A stretch of 64,000 nt of DNA, from positions 1 to 64,000 of the forward strand of contig NZ_FRBE01000014.1 of NCBI RefSeq assembly GCF_900142535.1, in the 5' to 3' direction. The notes under the pieces were generated by a model. The model searched no databases, had not been told where the DNA came from, and saw only the letters and a list, made by a program, of their open reading frames with translations. The position numbers and the translations under genes are program-made. This DNA comes from Fibrobacter sp. UWEL. Its GTDB lineage: Bacteria > Fibrobacterota > Fibrobacteria > Fibrobacterales > Fibrobacteraceae. Positions 1-15,100 of this stretch are shown piece after piece. Position 1 is the stretch's first letter, and the number at the start of each line of letters is the position of its first letter.

Positions 1-66
1 GTAGATGTAAAGATTGCCTACGAATGGGAATCGGAATCGAGAGAATCATCTAGCAAGGCTGCCTAA
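1..66 (+). CDS. 3' end of a truncated upstream gene
   Basis: Reading frame 1 is open from the window edge and stops at TAA 64-66, leaving 21 residues (tail ESSSKAA). The start lies outside the window. Nothing about function can be said from so short a tail. It ends 55 bases before the giant gene and is on the same strand, so the two could share a transcript, although the gap is AT-rich and may hold the giant gene's own promoter. Confidence 0.45.
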   Translation, partial: VDVKIAYEWESESRESSSKAA

Positions 67-121
67 ATGCTTCCACACATGTTGATGATGCCTCAATAAA
101 ATTTATAAGTAAGATTACAAA

Positions 122-3100
122 ATGAACATGAAAAGAATAAAGAAATCCGTCAAGAAGTCCACCAAGAACAACTACCGTATTGAGGCTCTTGAACCTCGCC
201 TGATGATGAGCGCCGACCCAGTCATTGATGTGGACGATCTCAGTAACCTTTCTACGCAATTCGAGACAATTTCGGATAGAGTATTTGACGAAACGACTTC
301 TTTGTTCAATACGTTTTGTGTGATTGACGCGGAACTGGATAACCTTAATATTGCAGACAGGGTAAATAACGGCGTCAATTCGATCAAGGACCTTGTCGAG
401 GATTCGCTCGCTACCGCCAAAGGAACTCTTCAGAACCTTCTTGGTGATGCTTCAACCTATATAAAGGGCGAAGTAGATAATTTCAATGATAATATTGCTG
501 CACAGGCAGAAAGCACACAAAGTGCTATAACGCAAATAAGCCTCAAAGATTTTGCCACGAAGTACTTAAAGGATTTCGTTAATGCTCACCCTGAATATAA
601 AGATTTCACGTTTAACTATACAGACTCAAAACTTGTCGTGGAATATGACCTTGAGACAGTTAAAGAAATTGGGAGCCTCGAGATTATCGCCGGAGGTGAG
701 ACCTTCAATTTGACTGGCGATGGAACAAACCTTGCCGTCAATGCAAGTATAAGTGCCGAAATAGAGCTGGATGCGGATGTATCTGGTACAATGCTGGACA
801 ATGTTAGCGATATTGGCTCACCGACCGTTGCCGCAAAAAGCCTTGATGTTTCGATTGCCAACCTCGGCCTGAATGCAGAATTCCTCGGGTTTGGGATAAC
901 TGAAGTAGATAACGATTCCACGCCGGATCTAAAAATCAGCTATAATGCGGAGCAGGAAACCCCGTCGGCTTCCGTTGATGTTGATTTGGAGTTTAGCCTG
1001 TCTCCTGCAAATGCAGATAGTCTCCCCTTTATGTTCAAAGAAGGGGAAATGCTTAAAATATCCAAGGTTGGGACGGATTTCGAACTGAAAATTCCGGATA
1101 TCGTAAAAAATGAAAGCTTTACTCTTGCGGATTTTGCCGGATCGCTGAAAAATATAGAACTTGATAAGCTCCCCTTCCTGAAATCCCATGCAAGCGAATT
1201 GAAAAATGCCTTGGATAAGATAACGGAACTTGAAAATTATTGGGCGAAAGTTTCCATGGCCTTCGGTGGTGCCGTTGAAAAAGTCGAAGGGGAAACGGAT
1301 GCTTTCCAGCTAAAAATCAGCCAGCTGGCCTCGTGGCTTGGAAAGTTTGTCGGTGACAAAGCCGACGAAATGAAGGAAAATGTAAAGCAAATAAGCCTAG
1401 CGACGCTCAATGGAGGAAATGTTGGCTCTTTGGTGAATGTGTTCGATGGCATTACTGACTTTACAAGTGCGACCGATACCCTTGGGTTGAAGACAGGAGA
1501 CAATACCTTGAGGCTTTTCCTGACTGCAAATTCGGGAACCCTTGAAAAGCTCAATCTGAACTTGATTGAACTCGAAGATTTGCTCATGGAAGCGACAATT
1601 GAGCTCGATGTGACCATAAATGTCAGTTCCGAAGGCAAGGTGAGTTTCGGGTCTGTTGCTGTCGGTGACTTTACAGCCTCAATTACTAAAAAAGAATCGG
1701 TGACCAAGGAGTTGGATTTAGGGCTTTTTACGGCGTCCATTGAAAATCTCAAAGCCAAGTACCAAATCAAAGTTGACTCCGCTAATGGTTCAAAGGTGAC
1801 AAGCACGCTTGAATTATCCTGTGGACAACTATCTCTCAAGTCTGGCTCGATCGATATTTTTGGACCGGTAGCAGACCAGAATATTTCGTACAACTTTAGC
1901 GAAGACATCTGGATTTTCCCAGAAGCAATCAAAAAATATACCAGCCTTACGGGTGATACCTTGGTGAACCAGGTCGCTATTTACCTGGATACCGTGCAGA
2001 CGGCGCTCCGTGGCTTGATCGAGAAAAATGTGAAACTGGACTTCTTGGGCGGTTCGACAGATACGATTGTCAATATTGTAGATAAAGTCGAAAAAGTCGT
2101 GTTCGGTGAAAAAGGTCTTGACAGTCTAGGCAAAATAGATGATTCTTTGGTGAAGGTTGGTTTGCTGAAGTATGTGGACGGAGCCTATACAAAGAACTTT
2201 GCCGATTTTGCGGATTTTCAGAAGGTATTCAATTACTCTTGGGCTCATTTTGTTCTGGGGAAGGACCTTAATCAAATAGAGACTGTTCTAAAATCGACCG
2301 ATATGGAAATCCAAAAATCTCTAGACTTTCTTGATATAGAGTTCATGGATAAAAATGGTAAAGAGCTTGTCCAGAAAATTGAATCCGATGTCGAGGAGGA
2401 AGTTGCGGCTGAAGTTGCTGATGCTACTGAAGTTGCACTCCTCGATCATTGTAAACTGACATTTAATTTGGGCTTCAACTTTGCCAAGGTCTTTGACCTG
2501 AACTTTGAGAATACATTGAAAAGCGGTGGCCTAGTGGGCGTGTCTACGAACGGTTTTGCGACGGCAAGCGGGAATGCCGGTATGAGCTTTACCCTGGACA
2601 TTCACTTTAGCTCCGAGACCATCGGTGAAGATACCGAGCTGCCTGCAAGTATAGAAAGGGAGAATAGTTCTTATTCGATTTTCTCCCTGCCTGAGGAATA
2701 TACACTGGACAGTGAATTGACATTCAATGTCATCGACAAGGATGACAAATCGGAACTTGCTACCATCAAAGGCCAGGAGAAATACGGGATTTCTGGCACG
2801 TCGACATGGACTGTGATTCCTGCAGGGACATCCGGCAAAAATGTCGAGATTTCCGTGACATCCTCAAAAGACCGCTTGCTTGTCACTAATGATGCCAAAT
2901 TTGATTTGGAAAGAGGCAAAGATGTGAACGCCTTCTCGGAACTTCGTCTTACCAGTTCGAACCTGCAGACGACCTTCCTTGCAGAAAATGTTTCGGAAGA
3001 TGGAAAAATAAAAATCTACGTCAAAAAGCAAAATCCTAGTGCTCCGCCGACATCTGTAGGGAATCCAGTCGAGATTGAAATAGACTTGGCCGAGGTTATG

Positions 3101-6100
3101 GGCGGGGATTTTTATAAGGAAATTCTGTGGGAGAGTGATTTGAAGGGCCGGCTTAATGAGTTCTTCTCGCTGCAAAAGTCGGACGACATTCCCCTTTTGG
3201 AGGTTAAGGACTCTATTATTGGTAGCGGCCGTTCCGTCATGAATACTTTTGGCCTCTATGTAGTGGATGTGGTGGAATCTACAAATACAAGTGGTGCTAA
3301 AGAATACTCGATCCGGTTCGGCTGCGACCCGAAACGCTTGCAAGATTATGTGCAGGGCGACAATGGCGACCCCAGCGGCCTTTACTATGAACTTTGCGAT
3401 GCCGCGGGCGTTAATGTCACCTATATGCGCATTTCCGGTGAAATCAAGCCGAGCGCTACCTTGGGCGAGGCTGGTATTTTGATCGGGACGGATACCTTTT
3501 TCCCTGCCGAAATGGTGTCTACCTTATACGAAACAGCAACGGAAAGAGATAATGTCCTCAGTGATTTTAGAAAAAATCATCCTATCTTGGAATCAGTATT
3601 GACGTATACTTCATTTGATGTGGAGGATGCCAATGATGCAAGCAAAACAAAATATGGCGTTTCGGTTTCTGGAACAAATGTGACTATCAGTAATAGCGTT
3701 GCACGGTTGCTCATCTCCAAAACAGATGGCTCTTCAACAACCTCGAACTCGTATATTGTTAATACCGAAAACTGTCATAACTTTTCAAGCCTCGCAAATG
3801 CAATCAAGGATGCCAATGTGCCTGGAATCAAGGATGTTCAGGTCGTCAACGGCAAACTTGTGTTTATAACCGATGTAGATGTGACCGTAAAACTGGAGGG
3901 GACTCCATTAGACGCCGAGAAGGGTGATTTTAAGATAAAGGGTTATGATCCCATCGATTTCCAGGACCTCAAGAAGGGCTCTGAAGTGCTAACCCTTAGT
4001 GGCTCTACGACTATATACGATGTCGTAGCGGCTGTTAATCAGGAATTGGATGAAAGTGGCGTTTCTCTGTATTATAACGATACTGAAGGCAAGGCCATGG
4101 ACCACCTGGAGTTTCGTAGTGCCAATCCATTCTCATTGGAAAATATCGGTGCCAGCACGGTACTGCAGGGGCTCGGGTTCGTGGCAGGCGAAGCCCGTGC
4201 AGATGGTAAAGGCGAGTATAGGATTGTGGGCGCCACGCTTACGGGACCTGACTGGTCGAAGCTTTTCTCGTTGGAATCTATAGAAGATGCTAAAATCAAG
4301 TTGAGCGCAGATGCGACGTTCCAAATCGGCGCGGATATCAGTTTCTTCAAGGATCCTGTAGCGTCTGGAGATAACTATAAGATTACCCTTTCTGAAGAAT
4401 CTGCCCAGTATCCGATTGATGAAGGCGGCCTCTTGATGGTGGGCTCCGACTATTATCGTGTACTGGGTGTGGGGTCGGAAGAAATTTCCGGAAAAACGTA
4501 CAAAGTTATTATCGTATCAAAAGGTGCCGTAAATGCTGAAGGGTCGGACTTTGTGGCCACGAAGGATAGCGTTGCCACCTATGTGGCTAGCGCAAATGCG
4601 AGCGTCGGCTTCTTGGGTGTAGATGCCGCTGTTGACGGCAGTATTAGGGTCTCTGCAGAAATGAATCTCAAGAAGGATTCTGCGGCCACTGAGACTTCTT
4701 CGGATAAGGATGCTATTACAGGCAATATCCTCGGGTTTGACTATGAAATGACATTCGATGTGACATCCGCCGATACAGAAGAGGAAACCGATGCGGATGT
4801 ACCTAAGTTTGAGCTAATGGCATGGAGCTCAATTGGCGACGAAACATATAAAGTAGCAAGCGGCGATGTATCGTTGCGAAAACCTGTAGATGGTGTTCCT
4901 AATTCCCCTTCTACCACTGTAGGTCCCTATGCTGTTACGTCAAGTTTTAATTTAGATGATGGCTTTTCACAAATGGTGGGGGATCTGAAGAGTATTTCCG
5001 TTGAGCAGATATTTACCGTTTTGGAAAATGTCGTTGACCGAATCGCTGAAACTACTAAGAAAACGAATGATGTGAAGATACCCGTCATCAACAAGTCGGT
5101 GGGCGACCTCGTGAATGTGGCCAATGACCTTCGCGATATCGTGAGTAAATTGCGTCAGGAGAAGGTGACAAACTTCCAGCAGCTGGTGAAACTGCTCAAG
5201 GCGCAGCTTGAAGATTTCGGGCTTACTGCTTATGAGGGTGCAAGCGGCGCTGTGAAGGATTTGATAGAGCTTGATGTTGTCCCTGTTGAGGAAGATGGGA
5301 TTACCAAGTATCAGCTTGCCATCGACTTCAACATCGATAAGGGTTTCAAGGATTCTTACGAGTTCAACTTCGGTAATGGAACTGTTGGAGTAAATGGCAG
5401 TGCTGCCCTTGAAGTACAAGGAGACTTCTGGTTTACCTTGGGGGCAAAAATAAACCTGAATTCTACGAGCATAGATCTTTCGCTTGAAAACGCTATCCAG
5501 TTCGGCGCCAATGTCGAAATTCTGGGCGATAAGCTCAGCTTCAACCTCGGGGTGGATGGCCTAAGCGATTCTGCTGCGGGCGCGTTCCTCAAGAACCTCA
5601 TTACTGTAGGGGCCAAGGACAATACGGCGTACGTGTACGGCAAGGCCGAGCTGCTTGGGTCGTATGGTAATAGTGGTTTATCTGTCACTGGCTTTGATGC
5701 TTTGCATACTCCCTTTAATTTCGCCCTTCCGGCGGTCGTATTAGGCAAGCTCCCGGTGAGCGTGTGCGGCGTGGACATGGGTGAGATAAAGCTCGGTGAA
5801 TGGACTAACTCTGTAAATTGCCCTGATTCTGCAGATGAAGCGAAAAATGGCCTGACTTCCATATTCGATGATTTCAAAAATGCCTGGTTGGCAACAGCCA
5901 ATGGTTCGGGTGATGCTGCTAGCCTGACGACAGCGAGAAACGATTTGAATGCGAAGGCCATTATCATTGAAAAGGGTACTTTTGCTGAATCCTCCAGCAA
6001 GTCAAACTTTGATTTTGACCTTTATACCGGTCCCAAAGATGAAACTCCCGATTCCGGCACCTTAGTTGCCGATGTTTCCGGTGTGTACGACAAGATTATC

Positions 6101-9100
6101 GAGTACTCCAACTTTGGTACCATGGACTGGTTTGAAAAAATCAAGCTTGTCGTGGGCGCTCTCAACAACATGCTCGATTCGCTCGAGGGGAACCTTAACG
6201 GCAACCTTGCCAGCACCATGAAATCGATGCCGGTTATTGGCGATGCCCTTTCGAACGGAGTTGACTTCTTGAGTGTGCTCAAGAAGAAGGTTCTGGAACC
6301 GCTTTCGAACTACCTGTATGAATCGACTGGCCTTACCGCCGAACTTCTCGCTCAAAAACTGGATTCTCTGTTCTCTGGCTATTTTGATGAGGAAACTTTC
6401 GCATTGTTGCCCCCGGTGGATAATAATGACCTTTGGAAACGTTCAAAGCAAGGCACCTGGTACCGTTCTGGGGATGGTTTTGCCGAGTGGTACTTGAACC
6501 TTGGGCAGGTCTATTCGCTGGGCCGTAATATCGATTTGAACCTTGGGCTACCAGGCCTAGGCCTCGAGACCAATGGCGGTGTAAGCCTTTCGCTTGATTG
6601 GAACCTGCAGTTCGGTTTCGGTGTCTCACAAGAGAATGGGTTCTACTTTATTTTTGATGATGGCAACGAACTCGATGTGATTGCGCAGGCAAGCCTTAAT
6701 GGCAAGATCATCGGCAAACTGGCTGGCCTTGGGCTTGAACTGGACGCCTCTGACGCTGATGCTGCGAAAATTAAACTTTCGCTCGGTGTGGACCTAGGTG
6801 GAAAAAATGGGGGTACTGATGTAGGCAAAGGGCTTTTGCTCGATGAAACTGAGAAAGCCGCTTATGATGCCAAGTCTAATGAATCCGAGAAAAAAGAGTA
6901 CTTGGAAACCCTTAGGGCTGATGCTACCCGTGAATTGAAGAATCTCAGTACCGTCAATGTTGCCCAAGCCATATCAATGCCTGTGTTCAGCTATGATGCG
7001 AGCGTGAACCTCAATCTCGGCCTTATGGTGGGTATTGCTAGTGACCTCAAGATTTCGGATGAAAGTACGCCCAAGTTCCCGAATATTACAGGAATTTTTG
7101 TGTTCAGTTGGGCATATGGTAGTGCATCAGAATCTACTGATAATGCTATCCAACGACTTGGATTCCAAAATTTGGAATTTGATATGGGCTCGTTTATTGG
7201 CGGCGTATTGGGCCCCATTGTTTCTAAAATCCAGAAGGTGGTGGAACCTTTGGAACCGCTTATCGAGTTCCTTACCACGCCGTTCCCGGTTCTTGACGAT
7301 TTGGGTATAGAAATTACACCACTTGACCTCGCGAAGAAATTCGGTAATGCGAAATCGTTTGATGACAGCATGGTCTATGCCATCAAGGATCTCATTGCCA
7401 TGAGCAAGAAAATTTCTGCGGCAAAGGGAAAGAGCCTGAAACTGAGTTTGGGTAATTTTGATTTGATAGGTGGAGATGGCGACTATTTTGATGCTTTGGA
7501 TGTCTTAAATGGCTATAAATCAAAAGATTCTTTAAATTCGTCTATAGCTGATTATGCGCCTTCGTTAAATACTGCACCAGACAGTAAAAATTCCATCAAT
7601 AATCAAGCCAATTCTATGATGGCTGCAAATGGCTTCAATAAGTCGGAAAAAGATGGCAAAAGCGATTGGACGTTCATTTGGGATGAACCGTCAAAAATCT
7701 TCCAGTTGCTGCTGGGTAATGACGTGCCTCTTGTTGAATACGATATGCCGGCTTTGAGGTTTGACTTCAACTGGGATACCTTTGTCCGTATCTGGGGACC
7801 GTTGGGTGTGCGCCTGGGTGTTTCGTTCAATGCGTCTATCGACCTTGCCTTTGGCTACGATACTCTGGGTATTCGCCAATGGGTGGGTGGCGGCTACAAG
7901 GATTTCGGCTCACTTCTGAACGGCTTCTACGTGAACGACCTCGACAAGAATGGTAATGACATCAATGAACTTTCGTTCTATGGCGGTGTAAAGGCTTCTG
8001 CAGAACTCAATGCAGGTGTAAGTGCTGGCGTTGGCGGTGGCGTCGGTATCGATGTCGGGTTCAACCTGTACGACCCCAACAAGGATGGCAAAATTCGCTT
8101 GAACGAAATCGCGACCTTGTTCAAGGAAGAGGGCCTGTTCGGGTTCTTTGATGTGAATGGTAAGATTACGGCGAAGCTGTATGCGTATGTTGACCTGTGG
8201 CTCACCAAGAAGGAATGGAATATTACAGACGATATAACGCTGTTCAGCTTCGAATACACGCATAGTACACCCCCTGTCATGGCGTCTGAAGCCAATGGCG
8301 ACGTGGTAGCGAACATTGGCCCGAATTCTACGAGCCGCGTGGCGACTGATGATATAAATCCGTCTCTTGATGATGGTGATGAAACGCTGAATCTTTATCT
8401 TGATGACTTATCTGTATATAAAGAAAGTAATAAAGAAAAAAAGTACGGCTCAATTAAAGAAAAAGACGGAAAATTATTGGTTGACGCTGGTGCCGGAAAC
8501 GATAGAATTACTTTATTTGGAAATTTCAATCGCAATATCGAAATCAATGGCGGTGACGGAGACGATTTCATAGACCTTTCCGGGTTGACAATCAATGGAG
8601 ACCATTCCGTTATTATTTGGGGTGGTGCGGGTAACGATACCATCATCGGTGCCGCAGGTCTCAACATCATCTTCGGCGATATGGGTGTGGCCCGTATCGA
8701 GGAAAAGGAAGAGGAAGAAGGTAACAAGAGTTATAAGTATGTTGCCGAAGCGAATGTGGACGCAAACGTTGCTGGCCAGGATACCATTTATGGCGGTTCC
8801 TACCGCGACATCATATTCGGTGGTGCCGGTATAGACCAAATCAACGGCGGTACAGGCAATGACCTCATCTTTGGCGATGGCGGGCGAGCCTTGTTTGATG
8901 GTGCGGATAATTGGGCCAGCGTGGATGGAAACGATAAGACGACATATGATTATACGAAAATATTTGGGGATGTTAAGACTAACAGCGCGGCAATCGATCG
9001 TACGGACATCAGCCTCGATGGTGCCAATGATGTTCTGATTGGCGGCGCCGGTGACGACGCGATTTATGGTGGCGGCGGTCATGACTACATCGATGGTGCT

Positions 9101-12100
9101 GCCGGTGAGGACACACTTGATGGTGGTAAGGGTAACGATCGCATTCTTGGCGGCTCTGACAGTGATAACATAAGCGGCGGCGAAGGCATGGACATGATTT
9201 TCGGCGATCGCTTTGCGGACAGCGGTGCTGAATTTTTATTTAATTTTGTGGCGCCCTTCACAGCAGAATCCTTTAGCGAAGACTTCAAGGCCGCATACAA
9301 TGTGCCCGGCGAAAAAATCAATGCAAAGTCCTTCGACATTAATTTGGATGAAGACAAAGGTCGGGGAATAAACAAAAATAAGTATAAAGATAATCTAACC
9401 ACAATATTGGGCTCTGATGCCGTGAAAAAGGTATACGTAGCGGATACCACTACGACTCGCGCTACCGACTACATTTCTGGCAACGATGGCGACGACCTCA
9501 TCTTCGGTGACGGTGGTGCACATGATGGCGAAACAGATTACATTGAAGGCGGAATCGGTAACGACCTTATCGATGGCGACGGCGGCAATGACACCATTAA
9601 TGGTGGTATCGACAACGATGTGATTTACGGCGGCGCTGGCGATGATATCATTGATGGCGGAGCTGGGAACGATAGTCTCTACGGTGATGAAGGCTTTACT
9701 GCGTATGGCGAAAAGGAAGGGTTTGAAACGCTGGCGGATGGTTCCGTTACTCCGACAGATTCTGCCGGCATCAAGGAATACATCGATAACAAGCTGGCGT
9801 TTGGTGATAACCTCGGGATTGGCAAAAAGCTTTATACCAATGCTAAGAGTACGACTACGGAATCTGGCAACGACAAGATTGTTACCGGTCCGGGCATGGA
9901 CTTCGTGGATGGCCAGGACGGTAGCGACAAGATTATCGTGAACCTCATGGGCGAAAGCGTGACAAGCTACGCAAACGTTACTGATTCCGGTGTGAATGGT
10001 TCTGATTCTCTGACGGTCGAGGGGACCGAGGTCGATGACGATTTGCTTATGCGCATGAACAAAACGCATAAACTTGGTTTCGTTGCTCTGCTGCCCGATA
10101 CTTTGAATCAACTGGAGGGCGAACAGAAGACCGCCGATGATCTTTCGAAGAATACGAACATCGAACGCGTCAATTTTACAAATGCGATGGATGTCGTGAA
10201 CCTGAACGGCAACGGCGGAAAGGACACGATTAGGATTGACGGTACGGCGAAGGTCACGAATGTGGATGGTGGTGCAGGTTCGGATACTATCCAGGTGGGC
10301 CAACTCTACAACTCGGAACGCAACGACCAATCTTCTGCGGTTGTTACCGTGAATGATGCCTTTGATACAGTGAAGACCTCCGAAGAGAAGTACCTGAGCG
10401 ATGGCGTTACCGATAATACAACGCTCAATGTGGATGGAGGCCTTGATGAAGATTTCCTGCTTACGCTGGGCAACAAAGGCCGTTTAAATATGGCCGGTGG
10501 CAAGGGAGACGACGCTTTTGTCATTGCAAGCTATAGCGTGGAAGACCCGGATAATATGGTTGAAGGCCCTGACGGAGTTAAAACCCCGAAGCTTGTCGCC
10601 ATCAAGAAGGGGCCCGTTTCCATTGACGGTGGCGACGGTAATGATTCGCTGCTGATTGGCGGCACGAATGGCGATGATAGTATTGTCGTTTCCAAGGAAG
10701 GCGTGTTGAGCAACGTGGTGGGTGTTAAGGCGGCCGGTGTCGAAAAGACAACGTTCGACGCGGGCGCCGGGGATGACATCTTTGACGTGGTGAGCTCCAA
10801 TGCGAATGACGCGACCATCATCAATGGCGGCAAGGGCAACGATACTGTTGTCGCGGGCGGCCTCCAGGAATCCATGACCCTGTATAGCGCGGAAACCGAT
10901 GGACAGTCATGCTTTGTGAAGTACGAAGTCTTCGAACCCGCTGAAGAGGGCAAGGATGAGAAGGTCCTTGAATCCCATTCCGACAAGTTTGTTGTTATCG
11001 ACACGTCCTTGAATACACCTGCGGTATTCATTTCGGGCGACGCCCAAACAATTACCGACCCGCAAATTTCTATTTCGGAAGGTTCCGCGAAAACATTCTA
11101 CCTTCGTGCATCGAATATCGCTGAAGGAGAGACTGTCAAGGTGCAACTTATGGCGCCGATGGTTTCCTCAAATGACTTTATGCGTGGCGATCGCGGACTT
11201 TTGATTGCAGCTTGTGTTGGCTCGAAATTGTACAATGGTACGGTCAAGTTTGATTCTACGGGTGCCGTCATCGAAGGCTCTGACTCCAATTGCGTTTCTG
11301 GCTACGGAGAAACCATCGACCTCTACCTTGATGCCTCTCACACTAGTGTGGAAATTAGCGTATTCGCCTTGAATGATCTGTTTGTGGAAAGCGAGGCGAG
11401 CAAGTCCATCTCCATCTCCAGCGCGCAAGTTAATGCAGCTGGTGAGGTTGTCAAGGAACTCTCGAAGTCGATGACCGTTGCCCCTGTCAAGGTGGTTTCG
11501 GATTCTGGTGTGCGCGACACGATTAATTTGCTGACCTATGCCGAAGAGTTTTCGGGCTCTGCAAGTGTTTCGCTCCCGAAGGGCCTTGGGAGTAAGGTCG
11601 CGGCTGTTTATGCTGCAGGTGTAAATAATGCTTTGACCTTAGGTACCGACTATTCGGTTGATATCGATACGCTTAACATAAAGACCGCCACGTATATCGG
11701 TAAAAAGATTGTGGTCTTGTTCCGCGGTTCGAATATGCGAATTGATGGGGCAAAAGCGACGCTTGTTTACGATGACTTGAGTCAGCTTGATGTCCAGTTC
11801 ACAGATGAAGCTGGTTCCCAAAAAACTGTCCTAGCTGAAGGTGCGGTGAGACCCGCTGGCGTGACTGCGCTTGAGGGCGTATACTATAGGCTTGAAGGGA
11901 ACACCATAGTGTTCTTCAACAGCGGTAACAAGCGCCTTATGACGTTGCACGGCACCCTTAGTGTGAGCCTCAAGACCAGTGCGCCGGCTGCATCCGCTGG
12001 TGTTGCAGCATCGAGTGCGACATCAACGCCTACGGGCACAATCCCGAGTGAAGCTGTCGCTAGCGAAACCCAGCAAGTGTCTGTCCCAGCTATTTCTATA

Positions 12101-15100
12101 GCCGAACACTCTTCTATGTTGGTGGAAACAGAAGGCGAAAATGAACCGAATTCTGTGACGTATGCGGTAACCTGCAATAAGGATATCGCCGAAGGCGAAA
12201 CCCTGACTGTCAGGATATCTGCGATAGACGCTGTCCGCGATATGGGTGAAGATCCTACCCAGCAGCTCACGATCGGTGCGGTTATCCCTGAAGAAGTCCT
12301 TGCCGCCCTTGTTGCCGAAAACAGCGATTTCAAGAGCGATGATTTCATTGCCAAAGACAGCGCTAACAGCAAATATGTCATATTGACATTTACGTCTAAG
12401 ATTAAATCGTTCAACATTACTGTTACTGCTAAGGCCGACGATTTTTCTGAAACCTATGGCGTGACAACGGTTATGGAAGGGGATAACCTCATTGGCGACA
12501 TTGATGGTGCTGTATATGCCTATGGCGAAGGTACCAGCATGGATATTTCGACGGATTCTCCGTCGCTCCTCAGGTACAACCATAGGATAGAACCCGACGA
12601 TGAATCGGAACAGGTGGGTGTCGCGTCTGAACAGGCGGAACTTAAATATATTGTCGCGAGCAAGTACAACGAGAAGAACGAGTATCCTTCTGATGCCTTG
12701 AAGGCGATTGGGAACCTTGATGCCAAAACATTGACCGTTGCTCTCACCGCTATTGATCCCGAGGCCGATGCAGAAGGCTACAAATTCGAAGAAGGTAAGT
12801 ATAAAGGAAAGACGGTGCGTTTTGTCGCCAATGACAGCGAGAATGGCATCAAAGTTGGCGAAAATGAAAACGCGAAGGAATCGGAATGGTTCCGGATAAA
12901 CGAATGCAAGCTCTCCGAAGGCAATATTGTGCTTACCTTGAACAAGGCTGTCGTTGGTTTCGATGCTGCCAATTCGATGGTGTTGTTCTCTACGCCCAAG
13001 GATTACCTCTTTGTGGATGAAAAGACCTGCGTTGATCGTATTTTCGTGAATAACCAGTCTGCTTCGACGGATGCAAATAGTACATTTGAAGCCTTTGCCA
13101 CCAAGCTCGCTGAAATGAATTTCGACCCCACCAAGACTTATACCGGCGAAGAGGTTGCCCAAATCGCGGCGGAACTTGGCTTGGTTGGCATGGATGCCGA
13201 AAATGTCCTGAGTTTCTTTAAGAATGTAAGCGAAACGGAAGGCTCCATGAACATGGACCCGAACGCGTTGCGCTTCACGCATACTGAAATTGGTAAACGT
13301 GGTATTTCTGTTTCGGATTTCGAGTTCGGCGAATACAACCTTGGCACGGGTTCCGATACAGTCGATATTTCCAAGACGCTGCACCGCGAAGACGGCTTCC
13401 AGACATTCACGGTCGTGAATACGGGTGATATCAATTCCGCAAAGAGTAATACGGTTGGCGAGGTAATCGGGACTGCTACTTTCAGCGCCTCTAGTGTTTC
13501 TGCCGCAGGACTTTTCCATTATGACATAGCTGTTGATACGGGAGTAACGTTCGAAAAGACCGCGGAAGATACCAGAATCTATTACGTGGATGCCGAAATC
13601 GTCAAGACAGAGAATGGTGAAACAGAAGTCGTGGGCACTCAGCGCCGCGAGATTGTCGATGTGTTTGACAGCATCTCGGGTTTTGATGTCAAGGATGACT
13701 TTATCCTTCGCGACGGTGAAAGTATTGCGGGGTTCACGTTCATTCAGGCAAAGTTCGATGACATCATCAATGTCAACAGCTACAAGGAAGATGTGGCCTC
13801 TACCGTCATCGCGGAGAGCGTTGTGGTTGATTTGGATGAAGAAGAAACCGACGAATCGCCTGCTACTGAAGCTGAAGAGTCCGATACCGAAGAAACCGTC
13901 GTAATGGATGGTTTTGCGTATAACTACACGATTAAAGACGAAAACGCCGCGACAATCGAAGCAAGCGTTGCTGCCGCTACCGAAGCGGGTAAGTCAATCT
14001 ATGTAGATGCAAAACTCAGCGATGGTACTACCCAGCGTAGGCTAGTCGTGGCTGGGTCGCTCACATCCTCGAGTTTCCGCACGGATCGCGCATTCACGCT
14101 CCCATCAGATGACTCCATCTACATTAAGAGTTTCTCGTTCGGTTATGGTTACGTGGGTGACGGCCAGCTCGTCGTGAACGCCGAAAGCGGCAACGACCAA
14201 ATTTTTGGTGTCAATCCCGATGTTACGCGTAATGACATGGTGCTTTTCGGTGGCAAGGGTGCTGACTATATCAACGTGAGCCAGGGTGGTATTGCCTTCG
14301 GTGACATGGGTGTGGTTGAGTACGCTAGCCTTACGAAGGCTGATGAATTTACAACCAGGCTCGGTTACGAGCTTATTGATGATGAACCCGAAACCATTCA
14401 CACGACTATTGCGAAGGATGCCAGTGGCAAGCTTGACAAGCAGACCGATGGCATACGTCGTAACGCTACGAATGTCCGGTCGGTCGCCGATGATATTGGC
14501 GATATTGACATGATTACTCTCGGCGGTACGGACAGTAACGTGATTGGTGGTGCAAAGGGCGATGTGCTCTCGGTTTCGGGAAACATGAACGTGGTGCTTG
14601 GCGATAGTGGCTCTGTGCAGTACGACGCTGGCAACCTTGAAAATGCCGTGTATGGTGATTCCGTGGGTAAGGGCTTGCATATCGTTGAGACGACCTCCGA
14701 TGACATCGGTGGTGTGGACAACATCTCCATCAGTGGCGGCAAGAATATTGCGATGGGCGGCTTCGCTGGCGATGACATCCGCATTACTGGTGCTGATAAC
14801 ATTGCGGCAGGTGATGGCGGTAAGCTCGAAGTATTCGAAAAGCGTCAGGTTCTCGAAACGACGAGCGATGAACTCGGTGGCGAGGATTTCATTACCACGG
14901 GTGACGGTGCGAACGTCGTGCTTGGCGGAACAACGCACGATGTCATTCACACGGGGGACGGAAACGATACCATCGTGGGCGATGGCGGCAAGGTCGTCAT
15001 GGATCTCAACCGCAACGCTCTCCTTGTGACGAACGAAGGGCACGACATTCCTGTGCTTGAAGGCGAGGGCGAAAATGCCGCTCTCAAGAGTAGTGCGGGC